Of a stretch of 37,810 nt of DNA, positions 14,090-21,912 are shown one piece after another. Location of the stretch: positions 1-37,810 of IMG/VR virus record IMGVR_UViG_3300042465_002754; one strand, 5' to 3'. Both the position numbers and the translations under genes were made by a program. How positions within the stretch are numbered: position 1 is the first letter of the stretch; the number at the start of each line of letters is the position of its first letter. The notes beneath the pieces are model-generated. The model saw only the letters and a list, made by a program, of their open reading frames with translations, had not been told where the DNA came from and did no database searches. This DNA comes from a virus.

Positions 14090-15295
14090 TTAGCCCCAGA
14101 GCCGCACGGCCATGGGCGGGCGGATGGTGTTGAAGCCGTAGAGGACGTCGATACGGCAAGGCAGGCGGTCGTTGTTGATGTCGTACTGGCGCACGACACG
14201 CAGCGAGATGCCGTTGTGAACCTGGCGAGAGGCCATGTCCACGCCCTGCGGCAGCAGCAGGTCGGCCGTGGCGAACGAGATTGCGTCCTTGTGGTAGATC
14301 AGGTTCTGCGGATACGACGTGGAAGCCGCACCGAGGAACGTGACCACCGCACCAGCCTGCGGGAAGCTATCGACGGTCGCCAGCGCGTTGGTCGAGGTAA
14401 AGATCGCCGGAGCAATCTTGACCGCAGTGTACGCGCCGCCGGACGCCGCAATGGCTTCCGTCACCACGAACTGCTGGAGCGAACCCGTGGACTCGCGGGT
14501 CTGCGGGTTGACCGCAAACACACCCGCCACCGTGAACACGTCGCCAGCGGCCAGCGTCTGCGAGCCGGTGCCGGTGATGTTCAGCGTGGCTTGGCCCTGC
14601 GTGGTCACGGTGGTCGTCACCGTGTGCGCGCCGGTGCGGGAGCCGGTCTGGTGCTGCTTGATCGACTGAGACATGTTGATCTCGTCGTAGCCCAGCACGC
14701 CCATGCCCATCATGCCGTTCTTGAACTGGCGGCTGATGGTGTCGGTCGGGTTGAACAGGCCCTTCATGCCTTCGACGAGGCCCGCGTTGGCGGCCGGGTT
14801 CACGGTCGCGTAGCGCGGCGACATCACGGCGGCCGACTCGTTCAGCTTCTGCTGGCCCTGGAGCAGCACCAGAGAAGTGGCCGGGGTCGTGCCGGGGGTG
14901 CCGACCGACTGGAAGACCGACTTGTACGCATTCGCCACGTCCGCGTCGATGCTGGACGCGAGCTGCGAAATACGAGGCTTCAGCACGCGCTCTGCGAAGT
15001 CGTCGAGCTGCATGGTGAGTTCGGCCGAGGTGAAGTTCACACCGATGTGCTTCTGGCTGGAAACCGTCAGCGTGGTGAACTGCTCGTTGTCGTCCTGCAC
15101 CTGGAGAGCCGCGCCATCGGTCACCAGCGCGCGGTCCGGCAGACGGATGCGGAGGGTGGAGCCGATCTTCGCGCCTTCGACGGCAAAGCTGTCGTCGTAC
15201 TGGCGGTTGACGTTGCGGGTGAGGACGAGGTTGTTCTCAAGGATCTCCAGGGCCTTCCTGGTGATCATGTCGATAGTAAGAAGCGAGTTTGCCAT
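14090..15295 (-). CDS. Major capsid (coat) protein, P22 gp5-like, 401 aa
   Basis: Forms the icosahedral shell. The sequence matches the P22-type coat family: N-terminus ANSLLTIDMITRKALEILEN with the N-arm helices, IGSTLRIRLPDRALVTDG (about 46-63), the QKHIGVNFTSAELTMQLDDF block (81-100), and a C-terminal GISLRVVRQYDINNDRLPCR (about 366-385) ending in the VRLWG tail usual for this fold. Length is close to P22 gp5. It directly follows the scaffold gene (12-base gap) and precedes the 138-aa head protein. The strong codon and composition match to the surrounding late genes suggests vertical inheritance in this module. Confidence 0.92.
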   Translation of the reverse strand: MANSLLTIDMITRKALEILENNLVLTRNVNRQYDDSFAVEGAKIGSTLRIRLPDRALVTDGAALQVQDDNEQFTTLTVSSQKHIGVNFTSAELTMQLDDFAERVLKPRISQLASSIDADVANAYKSVFQSVGTPGTTPATSLVLLQGQQKLNESAAVMSPRYATVNPAANAGLVEGMKGLFNPTDTISRQFKNGMMGMGVLGYDEINMSQSIKQHQTGSRTGAHTVTTTVTTQGQATLNITGTGSQTLAAGDVFTVAGVFAVNPQTRESTGSLQQFVVTEAIAASGGAYTAVKIAPAIFTSTNALATVDSFPQAGAVVTFLGAASTSYPQNLIYHKDAISFATADLLLPQGVDMASRQVHNGISLRVVRQYDINNDRLPCRIDVLYGFNTIRPPMAVRLWG

Positions 15296-15307
15296 CTCGA
15301 AAGATCC

Positions 15308-16093
15308 TTAGCGGTTGCGTGTGGCTTCCCACTTTTTGATCTGGCGCAGGCGCTCGGCCTCGATCCACTCCGACGTAGACATGTTTTTGACGGAACGGGG
15401 GTCCGTCGTGTCGTAGCCAGGCGTGGACGTCGAGCGAGCCGTCACCGGAGCAATAGGGGCCGGGGCGGTTGACGTCTTCTTAACCGGAGGGTCGGCGGCC
15501 AGCTTGGCCTCGATCCTGCCGATCTCCTTGGCCTGCATGAACGGAGACAGGTTGGCGATACGCGCAGACTCTTTCGGATTGGTCCCAAGCCAGTAGATGA
15601 TATCGGGACCAACGTCAGAAGCCTGGATGGTCTGGGCCATAACATCAGTCACAGGAAGGCTCGGGTTGTACGCGACCTGTTCAAAGTCGTCGTACTTGCC
15701 GCGGGCGGCTTCCTCTTTCTCATGGTAGGCTTCGATCACCTTAGCCTGCTGCTGGGACGCCTCACGCTGTCGAAGCAACTCCTGCGCTTTCTGCTCGGCC
15801 AGGGCCTCTGCGTACTTGGCAGCGTTGTCGAAATCGTCAGGTGCCGGAGGGTTGACGGGCATTGCCCGCTTCGCCTCAAGCTCGGCCAGCTTTTGGGCTT
15901 GCTCTCGCTCCCATTTCCGCTGTTCGCGGGCAAGGCGCTTGCCGACAATCGCGTCCAGTTCCTCCTGTGTAAAGGTCTTGGACGCCTCGTTCGGCGTTTC
16001 GGCCGGCGTAGAAACGTCGGGGGCAGGCGCCGCCGTGGCTGCCTGTTCCGGCGCGGGTGCTTCCGCTAGGGTGTTAACGTCTTCGGTAGACAT
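15308..16093 (-). CDS. Scaffolding protein, P22 gp8-like role, 261 aa
   Basis: Guides coat assembly into procapsids and leaves before packaging. Typical features: a Pro/Ala/Glu-rich disordered N-terminus (1-35), a long charged helix with KRLAREQRKWEREQAQKLAE (about 52-71), a Gln/Glu/Ala-rich coiled-coil middle (about 85-125), and a short basic C-terminus ending ERLRQIKKWEATRNR that would dock onto coat. The gene directly precedes coat and follows an intergenic stem-loop. AAGGATCG lies just before its ATG. The assignment rests on composition and position rather than on a conserved motif. Confidence 0.88.
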   Translation of the reverse strand: MSTEDVNTLAEAPAPEQAATAAPAPDVSTPAETPNEASKTFTQEELDAIVGKRLAREQRKWEREQAQKLAELEAKRAMPVNPPAPDDFDNAAKYAEALAEQKAQELLRQREASQQQAKVIEAYHEKEEAARGKYDDFEQVAYNPSLPVTDVMAQTIQASDVGPDIIYWLGTNPKESARIANLSPFMQAKEIGRIEAKLAADPPVKKTSTAPAPIAPVTARSTSTPGYDTTDPRSVKNMSTSEWIEAERLRQIKKWEATRNR

Positions 16094-16136
16094 TTTCGAT
16101 CCTTACGATCCCTGGTGAACCGCACCAGTACGGATG

Positions 16137-16162
16137 TCGGCCGGCAGCTTTTTGCCGGCCGA
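16137..16162. terminator. 10-bp perfect stem-loop between fibre cassette and scaffold gene
   Basis: TCGGCCGGCA pairs perfectly with TGCCGGCCGA around a 6-base loop. It lies 5 bases beyond the stop of the 57-aa gene and 43 bases before the scaffold ATG. No T-run follows on the minus strand (an AAAATTTT tract precedes it), so it may attenuate transcription or set an mRNA end rather than act as a full intrinsic terminator. Confidence 0.5.
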
Positions 16163-16167
16163 AAATT

Positions 16168-16341
16168 TTAGTTAGGCTCGGCCGGAGCGATGGTGAGTTC
16201 ACCCGCCGCTACCAGATCCATGATGTCCTGGTAGTCGGTGTTCGCCGGGTCGAGCGGTACGAAGCTGGTCACGCCGTTGATATCGCAGCGAATGCTGGTG
16301 TTGACGCCGTTGAAGGCGATGTATTGGGCGTTGGTGTACAT
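16168..16341 (-). CDS. Small tail-fibre-associated protein, 57 aa
   Basis: ATG at 16341, TAA at 16168-16170. The product begins MYTNAQYIAFNGVNTSIRC and ends DIMDLVAAGELTIAPAEPN, with a DPANTDYQD turn in the middle. Short proteins with a NTDYQ-x-IM-x-LV-x-x-G-x-L pattern accompany tail-fibre or neck-fibre genes in many phages, so an assembly or accessory function is likely. It lies 3 bases after the 451-aa fibre gene and before the stem-loop, forming the end of the fibre cassette. Confidence 0.7.
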   Translation of the reverse strand: MYTNAQYIAFNGVNTSIRCDINGVTSFVPLDPANTDYQDIMDLVAAGELTIAPAEPN

Positions 16342-16344
16342 GGT

Positions 16345-17700
16345 TCAGAGTTCCGCAGATGCTGTCGCGTTTATGATATAATAGCCACCAGCCAACACAG
16401 AACCAGAGCCTCGTATCCCAACAGATGATGAACCAACTGTGGTTACCGTTGCTGTTGGCCTTACGCCGCCTTGGTCACTCCAATCTGCCGATGCTTGATC
16501 TGGGGAAAAAGTGACAACAGTTGGCTGTGCCCTCATCGGGCAGGCAAACCACCAGCTAGCATTAAATGAAACGTTAGTTGCAGAGCTAGACCCAGTAAGG
16601 CCACCGGCGCCCCCCGCGTTCTGTGCAGGCGCAATACCTTGCTCAAATGTCTTTTGAAAATACCTCTGGCACAGCGCCAGTTCCTGTCCAAACTGCCTGC
16701 GTTCAAACGGCGTAGCGATGGTGCCGGGCTCAAACTGCACGTTTCCGACGTCCCAAGTGCCGCTCGTCTGCGCGCCCACGGTAAACAAGATCTCAACGCC
16801 GGTCGTCGCCGCCGCCGGCACCGCAATGTTGACGGAGTAGCGCGTCAGCGTGCTGGTGACCGTAAAGGTGCCGGTGGCAATCTGCGTTTTGGTCGGCGTG
16901 CCGATGGTGCCGAAAGTGTCAGCGGTCGTGGCGTAGTTCGCCGTCCACGTCACCGTCGTTAGGAGCGAGTTGGCAATATCAACGGACAGCGTGCAGGTCT
17001 GGCCAGCAAGATCATAGCTGTTAAGCGCCTCAATGCGCTGGCCGATACCGACCGCCGTAACGGATGCGGCGCCCGTGATGCGAAGCAGGTTGCGGTTCGC
17101 CCCGGCGCCCGACACCTGTGCTGCCGTGACGTTTGCCCCCGTGCTGTAGATGAAGAAGCGGTCCACGCAGGGGTAGCCTGTGCTGGCCGTAGGCACGCCC
17201 GTACCAGCCGTCACGGTGGCCGACGTTGCCCGCTGGGCAATGTACATATTGCCGTTGATCAGCCGGTTTCGCTGGAAGCTGCTGGACATCACGGCGGTGC
17301 CGGTAAATGTCGCGTTGCCGGTGCTGTCGAGGCGCAGCGCCTCAACGCCGCCCTCTGCAAAAGCGATGGTGTCGGCCGCCGGAAAAAAGATGCCCGTGTT
17401 GCTGTCGCCGGTAGGCGAGATAGACGGCGCGGAAACGGTTCCCGCCCCTGCGTTCACAGTAGCGCCAGAAACCGTACCGGAGGCGGTGACCGTAGCGCCA
17501 GACACCGTACCGGAGGCGGTGACCGTAGCACCAGACACGGTGCCAGTCGCAGTAAACGCCGCGCCATTAACCGTGCGGCCAGCGGTCAGATTGGCGACGC
17601 TGACCTGGTCGGTCGTGCCGCTCTGCACAATCGGCAACACCTCCGTCCCTGCAAGGGGCGTAGTCGCAGCAGGAAGGGCAGAAATCTTGACGTCAGCCAT
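16345..17700 (-). CDS. Tail/head fibre protein with lectin-like C-terminal region, 451 aa
   Basis: The N-terminus MADVKISALPAATTPLAGTE is typical of phage fibres that attach to the particle. Residues 45-85 contain three copies of an 11-residue repeat GTVSGATVTAS, predicted to be a beta-solenoid stalk. A RNRLINGNMYIAQRATS segment (about 143-159) and GNVQFEPGTIATPFERRQFG (about 321-340) followed by QELALCQRYFQK are hallmarks of carbohydrate-binding domains of tail fibres. No chaperone cleavage motif was seen. Its location between portal and scaffold is unusual for P22-like order; it may be a capsid- or collar-attached fibre. Confidence 0.85.
   Translation of the reverse strand: MADVKISALPAATTPLAGTEVLPIVQSGTTDQVSVANLTAGRTVNGAAFTATGTVSGATVTASGTVSGATVTASGTVSGATVNAGAGTVSAPSISPTGDSNTGIFFPAADTIAFAEGGVEALRLDSTGNATFTGTAVMSSSFQRNRLINGNMYIAQRATSATVTAGTGVPTASTGYPCVDRFFIYSTGANVTAAQVSGAGANRNLLRITGAASVTAVGIGQRIEALNSYDLAGQTCTLSVDIANSLLTTVTWTANYATTADTFGTIGTPTKTQIATGTFTVTSTLTRYSVNIAVPAAATTGVEILFTVGAQTSGTWDVGNVQFEPGTIATPFERRQFGQELALCQRYFQKTFEQGIAPAQNAGGAGGLTGSSSATNVSFNASWWFACPMRAQPTVVTFSPDQASADWSDQGGVRPTATVTTVGSSSVGIRGSGSVLAGGYYIINATASAEL
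17461..17559. repeat. Three 33-bp tandem repeats in fibre gene
   Basis: Units at 17461-17493, 17494-17526 and 17527-17559 encode the 11-residue fibre stalk repeat. The first two differ by a single base, the third by several. The near-identity of two units suggests recent duplication and possible length variation of the stalk. Confidence 0.85.
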
Positions 17701-17704
17701 GTGG

Positions 17705-17866
17705 CTACTCCAACAAAATTAGACCGCCATTTTCTTGAACGAGGTTCTCCCCGTTCTCGGTTTCAAGGTTGCCTTGCGCTTGGTCCGGCCCATAGCCGGA
17801 AAACAACGTGGCAATGCTACCTAGCCCGATAGCAAGCCCGTTCCGAAGCGCGCCGGCAAACCCCAT
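17705..17866 (-). CDS. Small protein with E-x-G-x-x-L repeats, 53 aa
   Basis: ATG 17866, TAG 17705-17707. The first 22 residues are hydrophobic and Gly-rich (MGFAGALRNGLAIGLGSIAT), possibly membrane-inserted. The C-terminal half is a short repeat series, LETENGENLVQENGGLILLE, like the TESGD-x-L beta repeats in the gp10-like protein. The GGAG before the downstream fibre ATG lies at its own stop codon, so the pair is tightly coupled. Function is unknown; a fibre base or attachment piece is possible. Confidence 0.6.
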   Translation of the reverse strand: MGFAGALRNGLAIGLGSIATLFSGYGPDQAQGNLETENGENLVQENGGLILLE

Positions 17867-17869
17867 GGC

Positions 17870-18172
17870 TTAAGCCTTGTTGATCGGCTTGCAGTACACT
17901 ACGCCGTCCGTGGCCACCCGAATGGCGCTGACGCGCCAGACGCCACTGACGGTGATCGGGACCGCAAAAGGAATGGGGGTCTGAGCTGGGATCGGCGTGC
18001 TGGCCGTCGTAGCTACAGCGCCTTCACCCACCTCAACGTAGCAAGCTTGGTCAGACCAGATGACGACGCCCTGCGGCCCGGCGTTCCAGCCCGTCGTGTT
18101 GGCCGCGGTCCCGGTAAAGGACGCGGTTTGAGCCGGAAAATCGGCTTTGGACAGAGGCTTCAGCAGTTCCAT
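17870..18172 (-). CDS. Putative small virion surface protein, 100 aa
   Basis: ATG at 18172 is chosen; the frame is open much further upstream, but that portion overlaps the DUF5856 gene and reads as low-complexity Arg/Ser/Thr. The protein MELLKPLSKADF... is beta-rich, with GVVIWSDQACYVEVGEGA (about 35-52), repeated Thr/Pro turns and a final RVATDGVVYCKPINKA. Similar proteins near portals of other podoviruses are uncharacterised; a small capsid-attached protein is plausible. Confidence 0.72.
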   Translation of the reverse strand: MELLKPLSKADFPAQTASFTGTAANTTGWNAGPQGVVIWSDQACYVEVGEGAVATTASTPIPAQTPIPFAVPITVSGVWRVSAIRVATDGVVYCKPINKA

Positions 18173-18185
18173 CGGTGCGACGTCC

Positions 18186-18551
18186 TTAAGCAAGGAACTT
18201 GAGCTTATACAGCGTAGAGAGATACAGCGCGACAATTTCGTCAACGATGTTCTGAAGCGCCGTATCGCTCTTGTCCATGACCTTGTAGCGCATGTCCTCG
18301 ATGTCCTTGAGGTTGTCCTCAAGAAACTCGACGATGTTGTTGGTCTTTTTGGCCGACATAAGCGCAATCGGCCCGATCAGCCCGTGCCGGCCCTGGTAGG
18401 CTTCCGCCAGCGTGTCCGCGAGGTCAATTACGCCGTCGTAGAACTTCTGAAGGGCCTTGTGCTTGGCGTAGCTGCGGGTGTTCAGATGCACGGAATGGGC
18501 CGTATCACGGGCTAAAAACAGCGTTCCGATGAACTCAGCGCAGTTGCTCAT
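18186..18551 (-). CDS. DUF5856-like helical protein, 121 aa
   Basis: The N-terminus SNCAEFIGTLFLARDTAHSV, then HLNTRSYAKHKALQKFYDGV and ADTLAEAYQGRHG, matches the pattern of phage DUF5856 proteins, a small four-helix, ferritin/Dps-like fold. Conserved His and Glu positions (H20, H23, H31, E50) could be metal ligands, as in Dps-like folds, but this is inference. The start ATG at 18551 overlaps the portal stop. Widely distributed beside portal and head genes, it probably has a virion or late-infection role that is still unknown. Confidence 0.75.
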   Translation of the reverse strand: MSNCAEFIGTLFLARDTAHSVHLNTRSYAKHKALQKFYDGVIDLADTLAEAYQGRHGLIGPIALMSAKKTNNIVEFLEDNLKDIEDMRYKVMDKSDTALQNIVDEIVALYLSTLYKLKFLA

Positions 18552-20704
18552 TGCATTGGCCCTCCTGGGGCCATTTCAGGCGGCAGGGGGGCCATTTCGG
18601 GCTCCATGACGGGCATCTGGCGCTCCATCGGGGTGTCTCGGCCCACAATGTCACCCGTGTCCATCGCCGCGGCAATGGTGCCCATCACGATGTCCTGGAT
18701 CTGCTCCGGCGTCATGCCGGCCTGGACGGCCGAAATGCGCTTCGTCTCGGCGTCATACGCCTTGATCTGCACTTCCTGGGCCTCAATGGACTGCTCGACG
18801 CGCTGAAGCATCCCAACGACTTGGTTCAGCTCCTTCGTCAGCGCCTCGATCTGCATCTTGGCCATCTGCATCTCGGGCGACTGGTCCTCGCCTTCCATGA
18901 CCTTCGGGTCGATGATCTTGGCGAAGCGGGCCGCCATCTCCTGCGCGCCCGGCCAGTCCATGTTCTTGATGAACAGGTCGCCCGCGACGGTCCAAAGTTG
19001 CGGGTTGGACTGAAGCAGCATGGACATGGCGTCCAGGGCCTCCTGGCGCTTGGTCATGTAGCCAGGCCCGGTGGTCACGCAAACGTCGTAGGTGCCGACC
19101 GACGGGTTGTAGATCTTGTCGATCACCAGCCCGTTCTCGTCGCGGATCTCCTTCACAGGCTCCGGCTGCGTCGGGTTGATGCGGACCATGCCGACCTCGC
19201 CGTCGAGGCCCACGATGCGGGCCACGCGGGCGGTGTCGTAGATCTTCGGAATCATATCGACGAGCTGGCGCGTGACGTGGCGGATGGCGCGGGAGAGGTT
19301 ATCGACGAAGTGATACGTCCCGGTGTCGCCCTGCTTCTCGCGCGCCAGGATGGCCCGGCCCGACCGTTCGTTGCTCTGGGCGCCGAGGCTGCTGTCGTAC
19401 TGGCCCGTGGTAGACTTGATGTCGTCAGAGGCGCCCAGCTTGGCCTGGATGAGCCCAGTCTGGGCCAGCGGCGGCGGGGCGCGTTGGGGCAGCGGCAGGA
19501 CCGCGCCAGCGCCGTCTGTGACGTCCGGGTTGACCTCCAGGTACGGCCAGTTGTTCGTGTTGGCCGTCTTCCACTGCATCTCGTAGCCTTCGAACTGGCC
19601 GCCATAGCCAATGAAGGGCGCCTTGGGGGCCAAGGCCAGCATCTCGGCCTCCTGGCTGACCCAATAATTGTACATGCGCTGGGCGTCCTTGGCGTTCCGC
19701 ACAAGGCCCGAGACGTAGAGCTGGCCGTCCACTTCGAACTCGTTGCCGACGACGCGCACGACCGGGATCCACTTGCCCGCCCAATCGCGCTCCTCCAGCA
19801 CTTCGAAACCGTTGGTCTTGATCCACTTGCACTTCTTGCGGTCCACCTTGCGAGACCGCAGCGGCTTGCCGAACATGGCCTTGAGGGCCTTGTCCTGCGG
19901 CGTGCCGGCGAAAGCCGTGATGTTGTCCGGGTAGAGGTGCAGCGTCGCCGCTTCATGCTCGTAGTAGAAGTACTCCGCGATGCGAACCATGTCCTCCGAC
20001 AGCCACTGCGACAGGCTCTGGTCGCCCACGCCCTGCGTCATGAGGCTGGAGATCGGCGCGGCGTCCGGAAACATCCGCTCGTAGTCGGCCTTGCTGACGT
20101 CCTCGGTGATGAAGCACCACTCGGCGTCCGAACCGCACGGATCCTGAATGGTGGGGTCCATGTAGACCGAGAAGGCGTTGCGGACGCGCCCAATCTTGAT
20201 GTCCTGGTCGAAGCTGTCGTCGCGGCAATACTCGGTCAGAAGGCGAATGTAGCCCTCGCCATAGGTGACCTGGTTATCGCAGGCGGTGTCGTAGGCGACG
20301 TCGGCGTCCGAGATGTACTCGATGTGCCGGACCATGCCGTCGAAGATCTCGGCCACGCGCACGTCGGCGCGGTCGTCGGCCGGGATCACCTTGCCTGTCG
20401 GGCGGTTCTGGCGCTGCTCGTTCGTCACCTGACGGACGTGCTGCGGCAGCTTGTTGATCGTCAGGCAGGGGCGGGCGTTGATCGTCTGGCCCTGCACCGA
20501 CCCGCGGGTAGCCAGCACGTCAGCAGGCCACTGCCACTGGTTATCGGGCGAGCCCGCCATGAAGCGCAGGTCGTCCAGCTCGTCCTCGCGGCTGTCCGAG
20601 TACGCCGACAGTGCTAGCGTGTACCGGCGCCGCATAACGGACAGGCGGTCGGCCTCGCCGCTGTCGGAGACGCGCCCCGCAGCCTGTACGTCGTTCGCGG
20701 CCAT
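18548..20704 (-). CDS. Portal protein, P22 gp1-like, 718 aa
   Basis: Forms the dodecameric DNA gate at one capsid vertex. The length is close to the P22 portal (about 725 aa). Landmarks are the early motif FMAGSPDNQWQWP (about 48-60), RPCLTINKLPQHVRQVTNEQ (about 78-97), RVRNAFSVYMDPTIQDPCGS and the wing/stem region RAIRHVTRQLVDMIPKIYD. The C-terminal part (about 625-718) is a Gln/Glu-rich helix followed by Met/Pro-rich MEPEMAPLPPEMAPGG, which fits a barrel with a flexible end. It follows the terminase and basic mini-gene cluster in P22-like order. No protease fusion is present. Confidence 0.93.
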   Translation of the reverse strand: MAANDVQAAGRVSDSGEADRLSVMRRRYTLALSAYSDSREDELDDLRFMAGSPDNQWQWPADVLATRGSVQGQTINARPCLTINKLPQHVRQVTNEQRQNRPTGKVIPADDRADVRVAEIFDGMVRHIEYISDADVAYDTACDNQVTYGEGYIRLLTEYCRDDSFDQDIKIGRVRNAFSVYMDPTIQDPCGSDAEWCFITEDVSKADYERMFPDAAPISSLMTQGVGDQSLSQWLSEDMVRIAEYFYYEHEAATLHLYPDNITAFAGTPQDKALKAMFGKPLRSRKVDRKKCKWIKTNGFEVLEERDWAGKWIPVVRVVGNEFEVDGQLYVSGLVRNAKDAQRMYNYWVSQEAEMLALAPKAPFIGYGGQFEGYEMQWKTANTNNWPYLEVNPDVTDGAGAVLPLPQRAPPPLAQTGLIQAKLGASDDIKSTTGQYDSSLGAQSNERSGRAILAREKQGDTGTYHFVDNLSRAIRHVTRQLVDMIPKIYDTARVARIVGLDGEVGMVRINPTQPEPVKEIRDENGLVIDKIYNPSVGTYDVCVTTGPGYMTKRQEALDAMSMLLQSNPQLWTVAGDLFIKNMDWPGAQEMAARFAKIIDPKVMEGEDQSPEMQMAKMQIEALTKELNQVVGMLQRVEQSIEAQEVQIKAYDAETKRISAVQAGMTPEQIQDIVMGTIAAAMDTGDIVGRDTPMERQMPVMEPEMAPLPPEMAPGGPMQ

Positions 20705-20871
20705 TACTTACCCTTGAGCACCTTGGCGGCGGTGGCCCGAACGTCGAGCTTCGCCGGGATCGAACCGTGGCAGTCCTTGTGATAGGTGCCACTGTTGCGG
20801 CTTGTCATCCCGCCGTTGGCCACCTTCGGCTCGCGCGCGTTCAGCTTCTTGATGGGTTCCAGCTTGTTCAT
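20704..20871 (-). CDS. Tiny basic protein, 55 aa
   Basis: ATG 20871, TAA 20704-20706, overlapping the portal start (TAATG). Sequence begins MNKLEPIKKLNAREPKVANG and contains TYHKDCHG (about 29-36), then a Lys-ending tail. Net strongly basic. It is the last of four short Lys/Arg-rich genes that overlap end to start between the surface-protein gene and portal. No family recognised; nucleic-acid or capsid-inner binding is possible. Confidence 0.65.
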   Translation of the reverse strand: MNKLEPIKKLNAREPKVANGGMTSRNSGTYHKDCHGSIPAKLDVRATAAKVLKGK

Positions 20872-21011
20872 CACTTCTTGCCCTTCTTGGCCGCTTCGCG
20901 CTTGGTCGAGTACGCGATTGCGACCGCCTGCTTGGCCGGTTTCCCGGCGGCAATCTCAGCCTTCACGTTCTTGCGGAACGCCTCTTTGGAGGTGGACTTC
21001 ACCAGAGGCAT
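20871..21011 (-). CDS. Tiny basic protein with KQAVAIAYS motif, 46 aa
   Basis: ATG 21011, TGA 20871-20873 sharing a base with the next start (TGATG). The sequence has AFRKNVKAEIAAGKPAKQAV and ends in a Lys-rich tail. It resembles small phage proteins of the DUF6496-type pattern (G-x-P-x-KQAxAIA), whose role is unknown. Position suggests expression just before portal. No membrane segment. Confidence 0.65.
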   Translation of the reverse strand: MPLVKSTSKEAFRKNVKAEIAAGKPAKQAVAIAYSTKREAAKKGKK

Positions 21012-21012
21012 G

Positions 21013-21174
21013 TCACTTACCCTTCTTCGCGGGCTTGGCCGTCTTGGCAGACTCGCGGAACGCAGCCGCGGTGGGCGCGCCCTTGGAGCCCGGCTTTCGC
21101 ATCTTCTCGCCAGAGCCGGCGGCGATGCGGGCCTTCTTCGCGTGGATATTGGCGTACAGACCTGGCTTGGCCAT
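21013..21174 (-). CDS. Small conserved phage protein (GLYANIHAKK type), 53 aa
   Basis: Start ATG 21174. MAKPGLYANIHAKKARIAAG is followed by GSGEKMRKPGSKGAPT and a Lys-rich tail. This pattern is shared by many short phage and bacterial proteins of unknown function, often next to head genes. Basic and Gly-rich, probably disordered. It overlaps the 85-aa upstream gene by one base. An upstream in-frame ATG falls within the 85-aa gene and is not used. Confidence 0.7.
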   Translation of the reverse strand: MAKPGLYANIHAKKARIAAGSGEKMRKPGSKGAPTAAAFRESAKTAKPAKKGK

Positions 21175-21431
21175 CAGCACTTCCACCTTCTCATGCTCGC
21201 CTTGGCGCGGTCGGCGTTCTCCGACTTGGCTACCACACCCGCCATGCGGGCGCAAAAGGACTTTTTGCGGCCCTTGTCAGCCTCAGTCTTGGGGCTGGGC
21301 GCCGGGGGCTTAAGGTTGGAGCCCGTCTCGCGATTGTACTTGGCCCGGCCCTTTGCAGTCAGGCCGGCGCCCTTATCCGTCGGTAGCTTCTCGCCGCGGC
21401 CTACGGCCAGCGATACGCTTTTTTTTGGCAT
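21174..21431 (-). CDS. DUF6321-like basic protein, 85 aa
   Basis: Start ATG 21431. SLAVGRGEKLPTDKGAGLTA (about 6-25), KGRAKYNRETGSNLK, KTEADKGRKKSFCARMAGVV and the ending RAKASMRRWKC are the conserved blocks of this small phage family. It has two conserved cysteines and a strongly basic charge. Function unknown in the family; co-occurrence with terminase and portal suggests a packaging or virion role. It is the first of the four-gene basic cluster and follows the surface-protein gene by one base. Confidence 0.78.
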   Translation of the reverse strand: MPKKSVSLAVGRGEKLPTDKGAGLTAKGRAKYNRETGSNLKPPAPSPKTEADKGRKKSFCARMAGVVAKSENADRAKASMRRWKC

Positions 21432-21432
21432 C

Positions 21433-21909
21433 TTACACGCAATGGATAACGGCAAAGTTCAACACGACGGCTTCGGATAACGGACCGGCTGAGATGTTAC
21501 GCAGGACAAACGCGCAAGAACCAGCCGTGTGGCCTGAAACCCAGCAGTTGTAGGTTACATTTGACGCCACGCCGCCAGCCACGTTGACAATCACTAAATC
21601 TTTGGCGGATATTTTGCTGTTGGTCATAGTAAACGCAACATTGGTAGTAGCGTTGAGGGTAGCATTGTTCATCGTAATTTGGCCCGCTGAGGCGTTAATC
21701 GTCACGCCCGTAGACTTGTCGGTCAACTGCGTGACGGTGCTCTGCGCGGCTGCCGCGTAGCCCAGCTCGTCGGAGGCGTAAATGTCCACGCCGTTGATGT
21801 CAGTGCCGCTGATGTCAGTGCCGCTGACGGTTGTTGCGTTGACGATATCAGCGCCGACAATGTTTTGGTCTTCGTAGGCGACGCCAATCGGCTTGGTGTT
21901 GCTCGTCAT
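21433..21909 (-). CDS. Putative capsid surface/decoration-like protein, 158 aa
   Basis: The N-terminus has short repeats (TTVSGTDISGTDINGVDIYA, about 28-47). After ASDELGY, the rest is beta-rich and similar in pattern to a widespread phage protein type: TDKSTGVTINASAGQITMNN (62-81), then TLNATTNVAFTMTNSKIS and NISAGPLSEAVVLNFAVI at the end. Members are usually annotated hypothetical near terminase genes. A surface or decoration role is inferred from sequence style and position. The gene lies between terL (3 bases) and the basic mini-gene cluster. Confidence 0.72.
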   Translation of the reverse strand: MTSNTKPIGVAYEDQNIVGADIVNATTVSGTDISGTDINGVDIYASDELGYAAAAQSTVTQLTDKSTGVTINASAGQITMNNATLNATTNVAFTMTNSKISAKDLVIVNVAGGVASNVTYNCWVSGHTAGSCAFVLRNISAGPLSEAVVLNFAVIHCV

Positions 21910-21912
21910 GTC

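Noticed and set aside
13361-15472. Long plus-strand open frame opposite coat and scaffold
   Set aside because: GC-driven antisense shadow over genes with strong family matches; low-complexity Arg/Gly/Val content, and no ribosome-binding site or homologue-like motif.
18551-20617. 688-codon plus-strand frame opposite portal
   Set aside because: Antisense shadow of the well-supported portal gene; highly Arg/His/Leu/Val repetitive and lacking any domain.
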